Positions 44,007 through 52,445 of a DNA stretch of 64,000 bases are shown here, piece after piece. Location of the stretch: assembly GCA_028689655.1 (NCBI GenBank), contig JAQVCT010000005.1:1-64000 (forward strand), written 5' to 3'. Numbering within the stretch: position 1 is the first letter of the stretch; every line of letters begins with the position of its first letter. This DNA is from Lachnospiraceae bacterium (GTDB taxonomy: Bacteria > Bacillota > Clostridia > Lachnospirales > Lachnospiraceae). The notes beneath the pieces were generated by a model, which ran no database searches, was not told where the DNA came from, and saw only the letters and a list, made by a program, of their open reading frames with translations. The position numbers and the translations under genes are program-made.

Positions 44007-44207
44007 ATGAACAAAGGTACAGTAAAATGGTTTAACAATCAAAAAGGTTATGGCTTTATCTCAGACGAGCAGGGAAATGATGTATTCGTACATTACTCAG
44101 GATTAAACATGGAAGGCTTCAAATCTTTAGAAGAAGGCGCTGCTGTTGAATTCGAAGTAATCAACGGAGAAAAAGGACCTCAGGCTGTAAACGTAACAAA
44201 ATGCTAA
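44007..44207 (+). CDS. Cold-shock protein
   Basis: 66 residues, an OB-fold RNA chaperone. RNP1 (KGYGFIS) and RNP2 (DVFVHYS) are intact, and the start [12 protein letters not shown] is the family norm. GGAGGAATTTACA precedes the ATG at 44007. The preceding 320 nt (43687-44006) hold no gene: an AT-rich stretch likely to contain the promoter and a leader, as usual for cold-shock genes. It ends 115 nt before a strong terminator. Confidence 0.95.
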   Translation: MNKGTVKWFNNQKGYGFISDEQGNDVFVHYSGLNMEGFKSLEEGAAVEFEVINGEKGPQAVNVTKC

Positions 44208-44321
44208 TTTGGTTTTAAACCAGAACAAATTTAATCAGTTTCAGATGTGCCTTTTCTTATATAGTATATATATTTCGAATAAGCAATATCATTTTAACGG
44301 ATTAAAACGATGGAAATCGTC

Positions 44322-44352
44322 AAAAGGACTAGTCTTTCGACTAGTCCTTTTT
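44322..44352 (+). terminator. Terminator of the cold-shock gene
   Basis: AAAAGGACTAGT and ACTAGTCCTTTTT around CTTTCG, an almost perfect stem with T-run. On the minus strand it also follows the hisA gene by about 57 nt. Confidence 0.85.
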
Positions 44353-44409
44353 GTTACCCTTTTATATGTTTATAATATACCACTCTCTGGTTATCTTAAC
44401 CCTTAACTA

Positions 44410-45186
44410 TTAACCATTTACAGCTTTCAGCACTTCATCAAATTCCATATTGCCACCGAAAAGATTCAGTGCACTTCCAATGGTAACATGAATCTTATTC
44501 TTCCCAAGTTCTTTTAATCTGTAGATATCCGAAAAGGAGTGAACCCCTCCGGCATAGGTGATGGGGATCTTATTCCATTCCCCCAGAATAGCCACCAGTT
44601 CCTCCTCTATGCCACTTGCTTTCCCTTCCACATCCACCGCATGAATGAGAAATTCATCACAGTAGGCTGCCAGCTCATCCAGAGAATTAGCATCTACCTT
44701 TACCGATGTGAATTTCTGCCACCGATCCGTGACCACATAATAGGAATCCCCTCTTTTGCGACAGCTCAGATCCAGAACAATATGCTCTTTTCCAACACTC
44801 TGCGCCAGTCGTTCCAGATTGTCATAGCTGATCCTGCCATCCTTAAATACATAGGAAGTGACGATGACATGGGATGCGCCGGCATGAATGTAATCCATCC
44901 CGTTGTCCGCATTTACACCGCCACCGATCTGAAGCCCTCCTGGATAAGCCTGCAATGCCTCCATTGCCTGGGCTCTTGTCACCTCATAATAAGGACTGGA
45001 TCCTGGATTCAATAAAATGATATGTCCGTTCTTCACATTTTTATTCTTATAAAATTCTGCGTAGAACCTGGCATCATACGCTGACACAAAATTTTCGGTG
45101 GCTCTATCCTTCTCATCGGTGAGAGTTCCTCCGACGATCTGTTTTACTTTTCCATTATGAATATCAATACAAGGTCTGAATTCCAT
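44410..45186 (-). CDS. hisA: Phosphoribosylformimino-AICAR ribotide isomerase, eukaryotic type
   Basis: 258 residues. It catalyses the Amadori-type isomerisation of ProFAR in histidine synthesis. The protein matches the eukaryotic HIS6 group rather than usual bacterial HisA: MEFRPCIDIHNGKVKQIVGGTL at the start, and NPGSSPYYEVTRAQAMEALQAYPGGLQIGGGV. The catalytic Asp of IDIHNG (residue 8) and a later VDVEGKASG are in place. No other his gene is beside it. Bacteria with this form are few, and lateral origin is possible. A lipoprotein gene lies upstream and divergent. Confidence 0.85.
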   Translation of the reverse strand: MEFRPCIDIHNGKVKQIVGGTLTDEKDRATENFVSAYDARFYAEFYKNKNVKNGHIILLNPGSSPYYEVTRAQAMEALQAYPGGLQIGGGVNADNGMDYIHAGASHVIVTSYVFKDGRISYDNLERLAQSVGKEHIVLDLSCRKRGDSYYVVTDRWQKFTSVKVDANSLDELAAYCDEFLIHAVDVEGKASGIEEELVAILGEWNKIPITYAGGVHSFSDIYRLKELGKNKIHVTIGSALNLFGGNMEFDEVLKAVNG

Positions 45187-45380
45187 TCTTCTACTCCCAT
45201 ACCGTCAATTATGCTACTTCTTCATTTATAATTCTTTCTAATTTGTAATATTCCATATTTTTTTATTTCTAAAATGTCTGTTAAGCATTGAATAAGATAT
45301 TTCTTTTTGTACATAATAGATTACGAAAGAAAAAACCTTTTTCTAAATCAAAGTTTTCTAAATCAAAAGGAGTGAATATT

Positions 45381-45755
45381 ATGAGAAAATTAAAATTTCC
45401 TATTCTTGTTTCCATGTTGCTTCTCTCATGCACACTGTTGGTAGGATGTAACCGAAACGACAAAAACAATACAAATGATATGGTAGAAAAATCTACCGTG
45501 GAAACCCGTCCAGAAGAGCCCAGTTCCGCTCCAGCCAACACTGACAATAATGTCAACGCTGGGCAGGGCGGCAATGAAGCTACTACCAATGAAGGGATTA
45601 TCAGCGATACCGGTGACGCCGTTGGCGGCGCTGTAGAGGATGCAGGTAACGCTGTAGGCGATGTCGTGAAAGATACCGCAGATGGTGTTGACAATATCGC
45701 CAATGACATCACTGGCAATGGCACCACGAACACAGATAACACAAAAACAGAATAA
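45381..45755 (+). CDS. Small lipoprotein of low complexity
   Basis: 124 residues. The signal peptide ends in LLVGC (Cys at about residue 18). The rest is rich in Asn, Thr, Asp and Gly, with short helical repeats in the second half (GDAVGGAVEDAGNAVGDVVKDTADGVDNIANDITG), similar to small surface lipoproteins of unknown role in Clostridia. AAAGGAGTGAATATT precedes the ATG at 45381. It ends at a terminator just before the convergent fbp gene. Confidence 0.75.
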   Translation: MRKLKFPILVSMLLLSCTLLVGCNRNDKNNTNDMVEKSTVETRPEEPSSAPANTDNNVNAGQGGNEATTNEGIISDTGDAVGGAVEDAGNAVGDVVKDTADGVDNIANDITGNGTTNTDNTKTE

Positions 45756-45762
45756 TAAATCC

Positions 45763-45800
45763 GAGCGAACAGTGTATCTATATACCGTTCGCTCTTTTTT
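45763..45800 (+). terminator. Terminator of the small lipoprotein gene
   Basis: GAGCGAAC and GTTCGCTC enclose a 16-nt loop and are followed by TTTTTT. Confidence 0.85.
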
Positions 45801-45807
45801 ATGATTT

Positions 45808-47766
45808 CTATACACCTTTTTCGATAATGGTACCTTCTCTGTATGCTTTCAGCAATTTCTCCAGTTGTTGAATACTCTCTTTCAGTTCCGTACCAATATC
45901 AGTATCCGCTACCATCTTACGTGCGGGAGATATCTCCACCATGGTATTGTCTGAAAAGATATCAGATTCCAGGCGAATGGAAGCTTCCATAGATTCGAAG
46001 GGTTCATGTGCCACCAGACGCATCCCGTGGGAATTGGCAATGAGCGTATATCCTGCGATTCCTGTTTTTCCCTGATATGCCCTGGAAAATCCACCATCGA
46101 TTACCAGCAGTCTTCCACCACATTTCATGGGGGACTCGCCCTTTTTCAACTCTACCGGAACATGTCCATTAATAATATGAGAATTCTCCACTGTGAGTCC
46201 AAATTCCTCCAGGATTTTATTGATGACTGATTCATCATCCTGCAGACGGTAATATGCAGTTTTGGTCTCCACATGACTCTCTTTATCGTTAATAAAATAA
46301 CGTTCAAAAGTAGTCATCTTATCTTTTCCGAATACCGGTGAATTAGGACTGGACCATATATACCACATGATATCCTGTCCCTTTTCTTTCTCTGACAGAT
46401 CTTCTGTGGAATAGAATCCTTTTCTGGCATAATTTTCCAGTACGTCGTATAGTTCTTTTCCTGCGTACTCTTTTCCGTATACATTGACTTTCACGAAATT
46501 GCCGTTTTCGTCCACCGGAACACAGCCGTGATACAGCAGATTGGAATTATAGATCTTATACAGGCTGCCTTTTGCGAATAAGAAGCGAATATGCTCCTGT
46601 AATTTTTCACATCTCATAAATGCCTGTCTAAGCCGCTCCATAAGCTGGGATTCTTCCGGTGTGAGCTCATAAGGATTTTCCGGGTTGACTGTAGGGAAAT
46701 CCAGGTCATTCATCTCGTAGGTATGTCCATCCACCACCACTGTCTTGTGCTCATAATCGATCTTATCTAAGAGCAGCCTGTTCTCCATACCAAACTCAGG
46801 TCTGCGCATGATCACCTGACCTTCCAGCTTGAACTGAATCATGGCGATGGCCTTGTGCATCTTCATATCAAGGCTCAGATCCTTCGTATTGTAATCTGTG
46901 TTATATTTGATTGCAAATGTATTACAGTTGGTATTGGCATAGGTCTCCATGGCAAATGTGGCAAGTGGTATGAGATTGATGCCATATCCATCCTCCAGAA
47001 TATCCAGGTTGGCATACCGGGCCGACATACGAAGTACCGTAGCAATACATGCCAACTGACCGCTGGCTGCACCCATCCACACGATATCATGATTCCCCCA
47101 CTGGATATCCACAGAATGATACTGACGAAGGGTATCCATAATAATGTGGGGACCCGGTCCCCTGTCATAAATATCGCCCACGATGTGAAGATGATCAATG
47201 ACCAGACGCTGTACCAGATTACACAGTGCGATGATGAAATCCTGGGCTCTGCCGATTCGTATAATGGTATGTATAATTTCATTATAGTACGCTTCTTTAT
47301 CCTGAATCTCCGCCCTCTCGGTGATTAATTCTTCGATGATATAGGCAAAGTCCTTCGGCAAAGCCTTGCGCACCTTTGAACGGGTATACTTGGAGGAGAC
47401 GCGCTTTGTGATCTGCACCAGACGGTGAAGCGTGATCTTATACCAGTCTTCGATATAATCCTCCTCCTGCATAATGATTTCCAGTTTTTCCTGGGGATAA
47501 TAAATCAGTGTGGCAAGACTCTTTTTATCCTTCGTGCTGAGTGTATTTCCAAATTCTTCGTCAATCTTCCCTCTCACTGAACCTGATCCGTTTTTTAATA
47601 CATGATTGAAATGCTCATATTCCCCGTGGAGGTCTGTGAGGAAATGCTCTGTACCCTTGGGCAGATTCAGGATCGCCTGTAGATTAATGATCTCCGTGGA
47701 TGCCAGGGCAATTGTAGGATACTGTTTTGCAAGACTCTTCAGATATTTTAATTCCAATTCTTTCAT
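45808..47766 (-). CDS. fbp: Fructose-1,6-bisphosphatase class III
   Basis: 652 residues, the usual length of the Firmicute class III enzyme (YydE/Fbp of B. subtilis). It hydrolyses fructose 1,6-bisphosphate in gluconeogenesis. Metallophosphatase motifs DLHGEYEHF (near residue 44), GDIYDRGPGPHI and WGNHDIVWMG are present, and the C-terminal NGHVPVELKKGESP with DGGFSRAYQGKTG is typical. The gene stands alone between dapB and a lipoprotein gene. Confidence 0.96.
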   Translation of the reverse strand: MKELELKYLKSLAKQYPTIALASTEIINLQAILNLPKGTEHFLTDLHGEYEHFNHVLKNGSGSVRGKIDEEFGNTLSTKDKKSLATLIYYPQEKLEIIMQEEDYIEDWYKITLHRLVQITKRVSSKYTRSKVRKALPKDFAYIIEELITERAEIQDKEAYYNEIIHTIIRIGRAQDFIIALCNLVQRLVIDHLHIVGDIYDRGPGPHIIMDTLRQYHSVDIQWGNHDIVWMGAASGQLACIATVLRMSARYANLDILEDGYGINLIPLATFAMETYANTNCNTFAIKYNTDYNTKDLSLDMKMHKAIAMIQFKLEGQVIMRRPEFGMENRLLLDKIDYEHKTVVVDGHTYEMNDLDFPTVNPENPYELTPEESQLMERLRQAFMRCEKLQEHIRFLFAKGSLYKIYNSNLLYHGCVPVDENGNFVKVNVYGKEYAGKELYDVLENYARKGFYSTEDLSEKEKGQDIMWYIWSSPNSPVFGKDKMTTFERYFINDKESHVETKTAYYRLQDDESVINKILEEFGLTVENSHIINGHVPVELKKGESPMKCGGRLLVIDGGFSRAYQGKTGIAGYTLIANSHGMRLVAHEPFESMEASIRLESDIFSDNTMVEISPARKMVADTDIGTELKESIQQLEKLLKAYREGTIIEKGV

Positions 47767-47811
47767 GAAAATTCTCCTATCACTGATCGCTAATTATCCA
47801 AATTGTATCTC

Positions 47812-48573
47812 TTACTGTGCGTCTATCACATGGCTCATGTGATAGAATCCTGCCGGCTTCCCTGCCAGAAATTTTGCTGCCTGTATCGCACCTTTACCAA
47901 ATACACCTCTGGAATAAGCGGTATGGGAAAATGTGATCACTTCATCGGAACCTGCGAAGATCACATCATGCTCTCCCACGATAGTACCCCCGCGGATGGC
48001 TGAAATTCCGATTTCCTTTTTAGGTCGTTTCATGCGCTCCTGTGTCCTGTCATATTTATATTCATATTCATTATCCAATTCTTCATTGATGGAATCTGCC
48101 AGGGCTATGGCTGTTCCGCTTGGAGCATCCAGCTTCTGATTATGATGTTTCTCCACGATCTCTATGTCAAATCCCGCCGGTGCTAAAATATTCGTTGCTT
48201 CCTTTAATAATTTCAGCAGCATATTGATGCCCAGTGACATATTCGCTGATTTGAGAATCGCCACTTTCCCGGAAGTCTCTTCCACCTTTTGCAGCTGCTC
48301 TTCGCTGAGCCCCGTGGTACACAATACGCATGGGGTCTGTGTCTTCACACAGTAATCCAGCAGACCATCCACCGCTTTGGCGTTTGCAAAGTCGATGATA
48401 GCATCTGCCTTCACATTGCATTCCGCTATGGTAGCGAAAACAGGATAGGTATTCTGTATGTGATCTGACAGATCTACACCTGCTGCGATTTCTATTTCAT
48501 TGTCTTCTGCGATCAGTTTCGTGATCATCTGACCCATTTTTCCGTTGCATCCATGCATGATTATTTTGATCAT
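47812..48573 (-). CDS. dapB: 4-hydroxy-tetrahydrodipicolinate reductase
   Basis: 253 residues. NAD(P)H-dependent second step of the lysine and diaminopimelate branch. N-terminal nucleotide motif HGCNGKMGQM (residues 7-16), the substrate motif EKHHNQKLDAPSGTA (about residues 138-152) and a C-terminal DVIFAGSDEVITFSHTAYSR stretch. It follows dapA on the same strand, but a terminator and a 270-nt string of palindromic repeats lie between, so the two genes are partly uncoupled. AAAGGAGAATATAAA precedes the ATG. Confidence 0.96.
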   Translation of the reverse strand: MIKIIMHGCNGKMGQMITKLIAEDNEIEIAAGVDLSDHIQNTYPVFATIAECNVKADAIIDFANAKAVDGLLDYCVKTQTPCVLCTTGLSEEQLQKVEETSGKVAILKSANMSLGINMLLKLLKEATNILAPAGFDIEIVEKHHNQKLDAPSGTAIALADSINEELDNEYEYKYDRTQERMKRPKKEIGISAIRGGTIVGEHDVIFAGSDEVITFSHTAYSRGVFGKGAIQAAKFLAGKPAGFYHMSHVIDAQ

Positions 48574-48642
48574 TTTATATTCTCCTTTTTCATTCTGCTT
48601 CTATGCTTTATTTATCTTTTATTTATCCTATGGTACTTTATT

Positions 48643-48815
48643 GGTCATATTACGTCATGCTCTGCGAGCATTCCTGACACAGATTACTATGTAATCTGGT
48701 CATATTACGTCATGCTCTGCGAGCATTCCTGACACAGATTACTACCCTGTTCTCCAGCAGAGCCTCGAAAATCTTCGATTTCCTGACACAGATTATTATG
48801 TAATCTGGTCATATT
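48643..48815. repeat. Tandem array of the dispersed palindromic repeat (three units)
   Basis: A 55-bp unit at 48643-48697 is repeated exactly for its first 47 bp at 48698-48744, and a third, diverged unit ends at 48815. Each unit joins a palindrome (GACACAGATTAC-n-GTAATCTGGTC) to a small hairpin (ATGCTC-TGC-GAGCAT, or TCGAA-AATC-TTCGA in the third). The array fills most of the dapA-dapB gap. Confidence 0.85.
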
Positions 48816-48835
48816 ATATCACATTTACAGTGAAA

Positions 48836-48872
48836 GAAAAACCACGAAAAAGTCTTTCCTTTCCGTGGTTTT
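48836..48872 (-). terminator. Terminator of dapA
   Basis: On the minus strand AAAACCACGGAAAG pairs with CTTTTTCGTGGTTTT around GAAAGA and is followed by TC. It lies 13 nt after the dapA stop. Confidence 0.8.
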
Positions 48873-48884
48873 AATCTGGTCTTA

Positions 48885-49778
48885 TTAGAGGATTCCATAC
48901 GCTTTCATGGCTTTTTCCAATTGTGCTACATGTTCCGGCTCCATCTCGGTGAGTGGGCGGCGAAGTGGTCCTGCCTCCATGCCCATAAGGTTCATGGCTT
49001 TCTTTATGGGAATAGGGTTGACCTCACAGAATAATTCATCAATGACCGGAATGGCATCCAGCTGCAGCTTCCTGCTGCCAGCCACATCACCATTGGCAAA
49101 TTTCTCACAAATGTCATGGGTCTGCTGTGGTGCAATATTGGACAATACAGAGATCACACCCATCCCGCCCAGAGACATGATAGGCACGATCTGATCATCA
49201 TTTCCTGAATATAAGTCTACGGTAACGCCCTGCTCTGATGCCAGTGACATTAATTTTGCTACCTGTGAAATATTTCCGGTGGCATCCTTCACGCCCACGA
49301 TATTCGGTACATCTCTGCATAAGGTGACCACCGTCTGTGGTGCCATGGTGCATCCTGTTCTCCCTGGTACATTGTATAAGATCAATGGAATCTTCACAGC
49401 TTCGGCTACCATGGTAAAATGTTCGATGAGCCCTTTCTGTGTGGCTTTATTGTAATATGGGGTGACTACCAGAAGTCCATTCACGCCGATCTTCTCCGCT
49501 TCTGTGGACAGATAGACTGCTGTCTCCGTACAGTTGGAGCCTGTTCCTGCGATTACCGGAATTCTTCCGTTTACCTGTTTCACACAGAAACGAATCGTGT
49601 TCAGATGTTCCTCATGAGACTGTGTTGCTGCCTCTCCTGTGGTGCCACATACGATGATGGCATCCGTACCGTTTTTGATCTGATATTCAATTTGGTCCGC
49701 AAATTTATCAAAATTTACATCCCCGTTCTCTTTGAATGGTGTTACGATTGCAACGCCTGCTCCCTTAAAAATTGCCAT
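48885..49778 (-). CDS. dapA: 4-hydroxy-tetrahydrodipicolinate synthase
   Basis: 297 residues. It condenses pyruvate with aspartate semialdehyde in the lysine and cell-wall branch. The Schiff-base lysine is in GVKDATGN (about residue 162), with GTTGEAAT (about 45-52) and YNVPGRTGC carrying Thr and Tyr of the catalytic set. The gene lies downstream of a lysine riboswitch, so transcription is held back when lysine is plentiful. The leader between riboswitch and start holds three copies of a TCGCTACTCGC repeat. AGGAGGAAGAAA precedes the ATG. Confidence 0.97.
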   Translation of the reverse strand: MAIFKGAGVAIVTPFKENGDVNFDKFADQIEYQIKNGTDAIIVCGTTGEAATQSHEEHLNTIRFCVKQVNGRIPVIAGTGSNCTETAVYLSTEAEKIGVNGLLVVTPYYNKATQKGLIEHFTMVAEAVKIPLILYNVPGRTGCTMAPQTVVTLCRDVPNIVGVKDATGNISQVAKLMSLASEQGVTVDLYSGNDDQIVPIMSLGGMGVISVLSNIAPQQTHDICEKFANGDVAGSRKLQLDAIPVIDELFCEVNPIPIKKAMNLMGMEAGPLRRPLTEMEPEHVAQLEKAMKAYGIL

Positions 49779-49817
49779 TTTTCTTCCTCCTGATTTATTA
49801 TATTATTGTACACTAAT

Positions 49818-49942
49818 ATCGCTACTCGCGGGTTCTAAAATTTTCATCGCTACTCGCCGGTTCTAAAATTCTGCGAATTTCAGAACTTTCGCGGTGCTCC
49901 TCAAATACTCATGCAAGCATGGTATTTTCATCGCTACTCGCG
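49818..49942. repeat. TCGCTACTCGC repeats in the dapA leader
   Basis: ATCGCTACTCGCGGGTTCTA at 49818-49837 recurs with one change at 49846-49865, each followed by AAATT, and the short form TCATCGCTACTCGCG lies at 49929-49942. They are within the transcribed leader of dapA, after the riboswitch terminator. No function is evident. Confidence 0.8.
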
Positions 49943-50172
49943 AAAAAAAAGAAACCGACACAAATGGCCGGCTCCTTATAATCTCTGATAAAATCCGATT
50001 ATTTGATAGCGCCCCATCTGTAAGATGACAGTCATATTCTTCTTCAAAATATGCCCAAGAGTCAACACGCATAATATTCACTCTTTCGGCGCCTTCCCCT
50101 TTTCTCTCCCGTCATCTGTGCATGCCACATCGGAAAGAGTACTCTTGAAATAACGCAACCTCTACCTAATAC
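49943..50172 (-). ncRNA. Lysine riboswitch (L-box) with terminator
   Basis: On the minus strand the aptamer core is clear: AGGTAGAGGTTGCG, TTCAAGAGTAC, GGGGAAGGCGCCGAAAGAG, CTTGGGCATA, ATGACTGTCATC and ACAGATGGGGCGCTATC (to about 50004). A terminator follows (GGAGCCGGC with GTCGGTTTC, then eight T; 49943-49975). Binding of lysine should favour termination ahead of dapA. The transcript start is set near 50172 from the promoter at 50179-50207. Confidence 0.95.
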
Positions 50173-50178
50173 TTCTTT

Positions 50179-50207
50179 ATCTTAGCACTCTGCTGTACCT
50201 GTGTCAA
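50179..50207 (-). promoter_or_regulatory. dapA: dapA promoter
   Basis: On the minus strand TTGACA (50207-50202), a 17-bp spacer and TAAGAT (50184-50179). It lies just ahead of the lysine riboswitch. A copy with -10 TAATAT lies at 63166-63194. Confidence 0.8.
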
Positions 50208-50238
50208 CACAGTGCGCTCTATTTTAGTGCTTATTTTC
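50182..50238. repeat. Left copy of a ~57-bp direct repeat flanking the phn element
   Basis: The segment from TTAGCACTC to TTATTTTC recurs in the same orientation at 63169-63226 with about one substitution and a 1-bp indel. It holds the dapA promoter except the last bases of the -10 element. It abuts the left end of the IS1634-like copy. I read it as the target duplication of a composite transposon. Confidence 0.8.
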
Positions 50239-51518
50239 CTGAGTTTTGAAGTTCATAAGGCAACATAATCCAGCAATCCCTTGTGGTTACTGGTATTTTT
50301 TTGTCTATATTGTGTATTTTATGTGTGGCGCAATCCAATGGAATCTGATATTATAATATCATTTTTACGATCTTGATGAAGAGGTAAAAAAAACAATTAA
50401 ATACCTCTCTGGGAAATTTTGTTACAACTGGTACTCTGGCTGGACGCAATAGAGTACGTTATGACCTTATCATTTCACTCTTGAGGAAAGATGTGAAAAC
50501 AAAGTGATAGCAGTTACTCCATTGTCATATATGGATAACTTAAAACCTTTTCTTTTATCTACAAATATTCTTTCCATTGAACTTACTGACTCTGCAGAAA
50601 ATATTTTTGATAGACTGGTTTTCAGTGACGAGAACGATGTTATCTATAAGGATGATGCTTACAAAAGCAAACATAAAGCACACTATCTTAGAGAAATAAA
50701 GGTAGATTTTGCATGGTATGCTTCTGTTTATCATAACATCAAATATCGTTTTGACATCGAGGGACACTCTCCTGACAGTGTGGTTCACTCTCTTATAGAA
50801 CAATTCAGAGCCTTGGATATTTAGATACTCTAAAAAAGCAATACGATGATCCTATCGCATTTTTCACTCAACGTGCCAAAGAAATGACTGAGCAAAAGAA
50901 AGCAGAAAAATCCGCAAAGAAACAGCGGGCTGACAGGGAAGTTATGATACAGCGTGGAAAAGCACTGGAACTGAATCTGGAAAAGATTGAAGAAGAAAAG
51001 AAATACGATGGATACTATTCCATCGTAACCAGTAAATTAAAAATGTCAGATCTTGAAATAAGAGAAGTCTATCGTGGACTGATTCATATCGAGGATATTT
51101 TTAAAATATCTAAGACGGAGTTTGACTCCAGGCCTGTTTTTGTCTGGACAAATGATTATATAGATGCTCATTTTACAACCTGCTTCACTGCACTCGTGTT
51201 AATCAGACTTCTACAGACAAAGCTGAAAAAACAGTATCCTGTCGGACAGATAATCAGCTCTTTGAAAAGCTATTGTTGTGTTCCTCTTGATGCTAACAAC
51301 TATCAGTTTACCTATTACGATCCAATCCTTGAGTCATGTGCAAAGTTCTTGATATGGAACTCGATAACAAGTATCGTACGCGTCAGCAGATACAGAGACT
51401 TCTTAGATATTAAAATAATTTTTTAATTGGTGAAAATAGGTGCTGTTGAGCCATACAGAGAAATCGCTGTATTCCAGTGTTTATAAGGGTTACAGCGATT
51501 TTGCTTCAAAACTCGAAA
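50239..51518 (+). mobile_element. IS1634-like element, left copy, degenerate
   Basis: Ends are marked by CCTGAGTTTTGAAGT on the left and the inverted form GCTTCAAAACTCG at 51503-51515. At about 1.28 kb it is much shorter than intact IS1634-type elements, lacking the transposase N-terminal half. The 3' end has a frameshift not seen in the right copy. The 5' part holds about 260 nt without a reading frame. Confidence 0.75.
50504..51426 (+). pseudogene. IS1634-family transposase remnant, left copy
   Basis: Two reading-frame pieces: 50504-50824 (ends FRALDI) and, one frame over, from about 50815 to 51426 (DTLKKQYDDPIAFFTQRAKEMTEQ onward). The C-terminal DDE-type region is recognisable: KKYDGYYSIVTSKLKMSDLEIREVYRGLIHIEDIFKISK, RPVFVWTNDYIDAHFTTCF and LVLIRLLQTKL, including the catalytic Glu of HIED. 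The N-terminal Asp residues are absent. A further frameshift near 51345 gives an abnormal end (AKFLIWNSITS). It is about 300 codons against some 550 for intact members. Confidence 0.8.
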
Positions 51519-51605
51519 TAGTATAGCCGATTTTACTGTAATAAACAATGCGTTTTTACTTTCAGAAAACAGGTCATTAATTCTCTTTTTAAATTTCTTG
51601 TTAAT

Positions 51606-52445
51606 TTAGATAAAACATCCATTTACTATCGCATCCACACCACTTTCTTCTGCAAGATAGTCTCCGATACTGGGAGAGTTTGCCTCATATCTTCCATGGA
51701 AATCACTTCCTCCAGTTAAAAACAGGTGGTATCTATCCGCATATTCTTTAATAATCTCTTTATCTTCTCCAGTGTTTGCATGATGATTTAATTCCAGTCC
51801 GTCAAGCCCCCTTTCCACCAGTTTGGAAATCAGACAGAAATTCTGCTGCTGGCCGCTATGCGCCAAAACCGCTTTTCCGCCGGCCTCTTTTATGACCTCT
51901 ACTGCTTTATAAGGGTCTAAATACTGAATATCAAAATGACAAATTCCCCCATTTTTAAACGTACTGTGATAAAACTTCCCAAATAAAGCCTCTGCCTGTC
52001 CTATAGATACCAGATAATCCATAATATGCTGTTTATAAATATATTTTCCGTCTGCCTTTTTTATTTTTTCCGGATTAATACGAAAACCGCTTTCATTTAA
52101 AATCTGTATCTGTTTCATAGAATTTTCATGGCGTGCCAGTAGTAGCGGGTGTACAAAGTTTTCTACAATTTCCGGTTTTTTAATATCATATCCCAACACA
52201 TGAACCCTGTAATTTTCCTCATTATCAAAACAGGAGATTTCAAGACCTGCCAGAACCTTCAAAGAAAGGTTCTCATATTCCTTTTTGGCTAAAAGTCCGG
52301 TAATCTGCTCTGCGTGGGATAAGGTATCGTGGTCCGTAATTGCTATGACATCCAGACCGATTTTGGACGCTGTATCAATAATTTCTGCAATACTTAAACT
52401 GCCGTCTGAGACAGTTGAATGAATATGTAAGTCGGCTTTTTTCAT
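51606..52445 (-). CDS. phnPP: Cyclic phosphate dihydrolase PhnPP (PHP-domain phosphodiesterase of the C-P lyase pathway)
   Basis: 279 residues. PHP-domain metal ligands are in place: DLHIHS (H7, H9), TDHD (D38-D40), LEIS (E69), LAHSG and the C-terminal GGSDFHG. Its place at the end of a phn operon that lacks phnP and phnN matches the cyclic phosphate dihydrolase described from Eggerthella lenta. That enzyme turns 5-phospho-ribose 1,2-cyclic phosphate, by way of ribose 2,5-bisphosphate, into ribose 5-phosphate and phosphate. It overlaps phnL by 4 nt. A general PHP phosphoesterase role cannot be excluded by sequence. Confidence 0.82.
   Translation of the reverse strand: MKKADLHIHSTVSDGSLSIAEIIDTASKIGLDVIAITDHDTLSHAEQITGLLAKKEYENLSLKVLAGLEISCFDNEENYRVHVLGYDIKKPEIVENFVHPLLLARHENSMKQIQILNESGFRINPEKIKKADGKYIYKQHIMDYLVSIGQAEALFGKFYHSTFKNGGICHFDIQYLDPYKAVEVIKEAGGKAVLAHSGQQQNFCLISKLVERGLDGLELNHHANTGEDKEIIKEYADRYHLFLTGGSDFHGRYEANSPSIGDYLAEESGVDAIVNGCFI

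Noticed and set aside
48643-48815. CRISPR array
   Set aside because: The repeats are palindromic units with no constant spacer length and no cas genes are present anywhere in the window.
49863-50081. A 72-codon minus-strand reading frame upstream of dapA
   Set aside because: It lies over the lysine riboswitch aptamer and its terminator, and its residues follow riboswitch consensus bases; no homology or ribosome binding site supports it.
50182-50190. CIRCE heat-shock operator half site (TTAGCACTC)
   Set aside because: The second half GAGTGCTAA is absent at the required 9-bp distance. The bases are the spacer and -10 flank of the dapA promoter.
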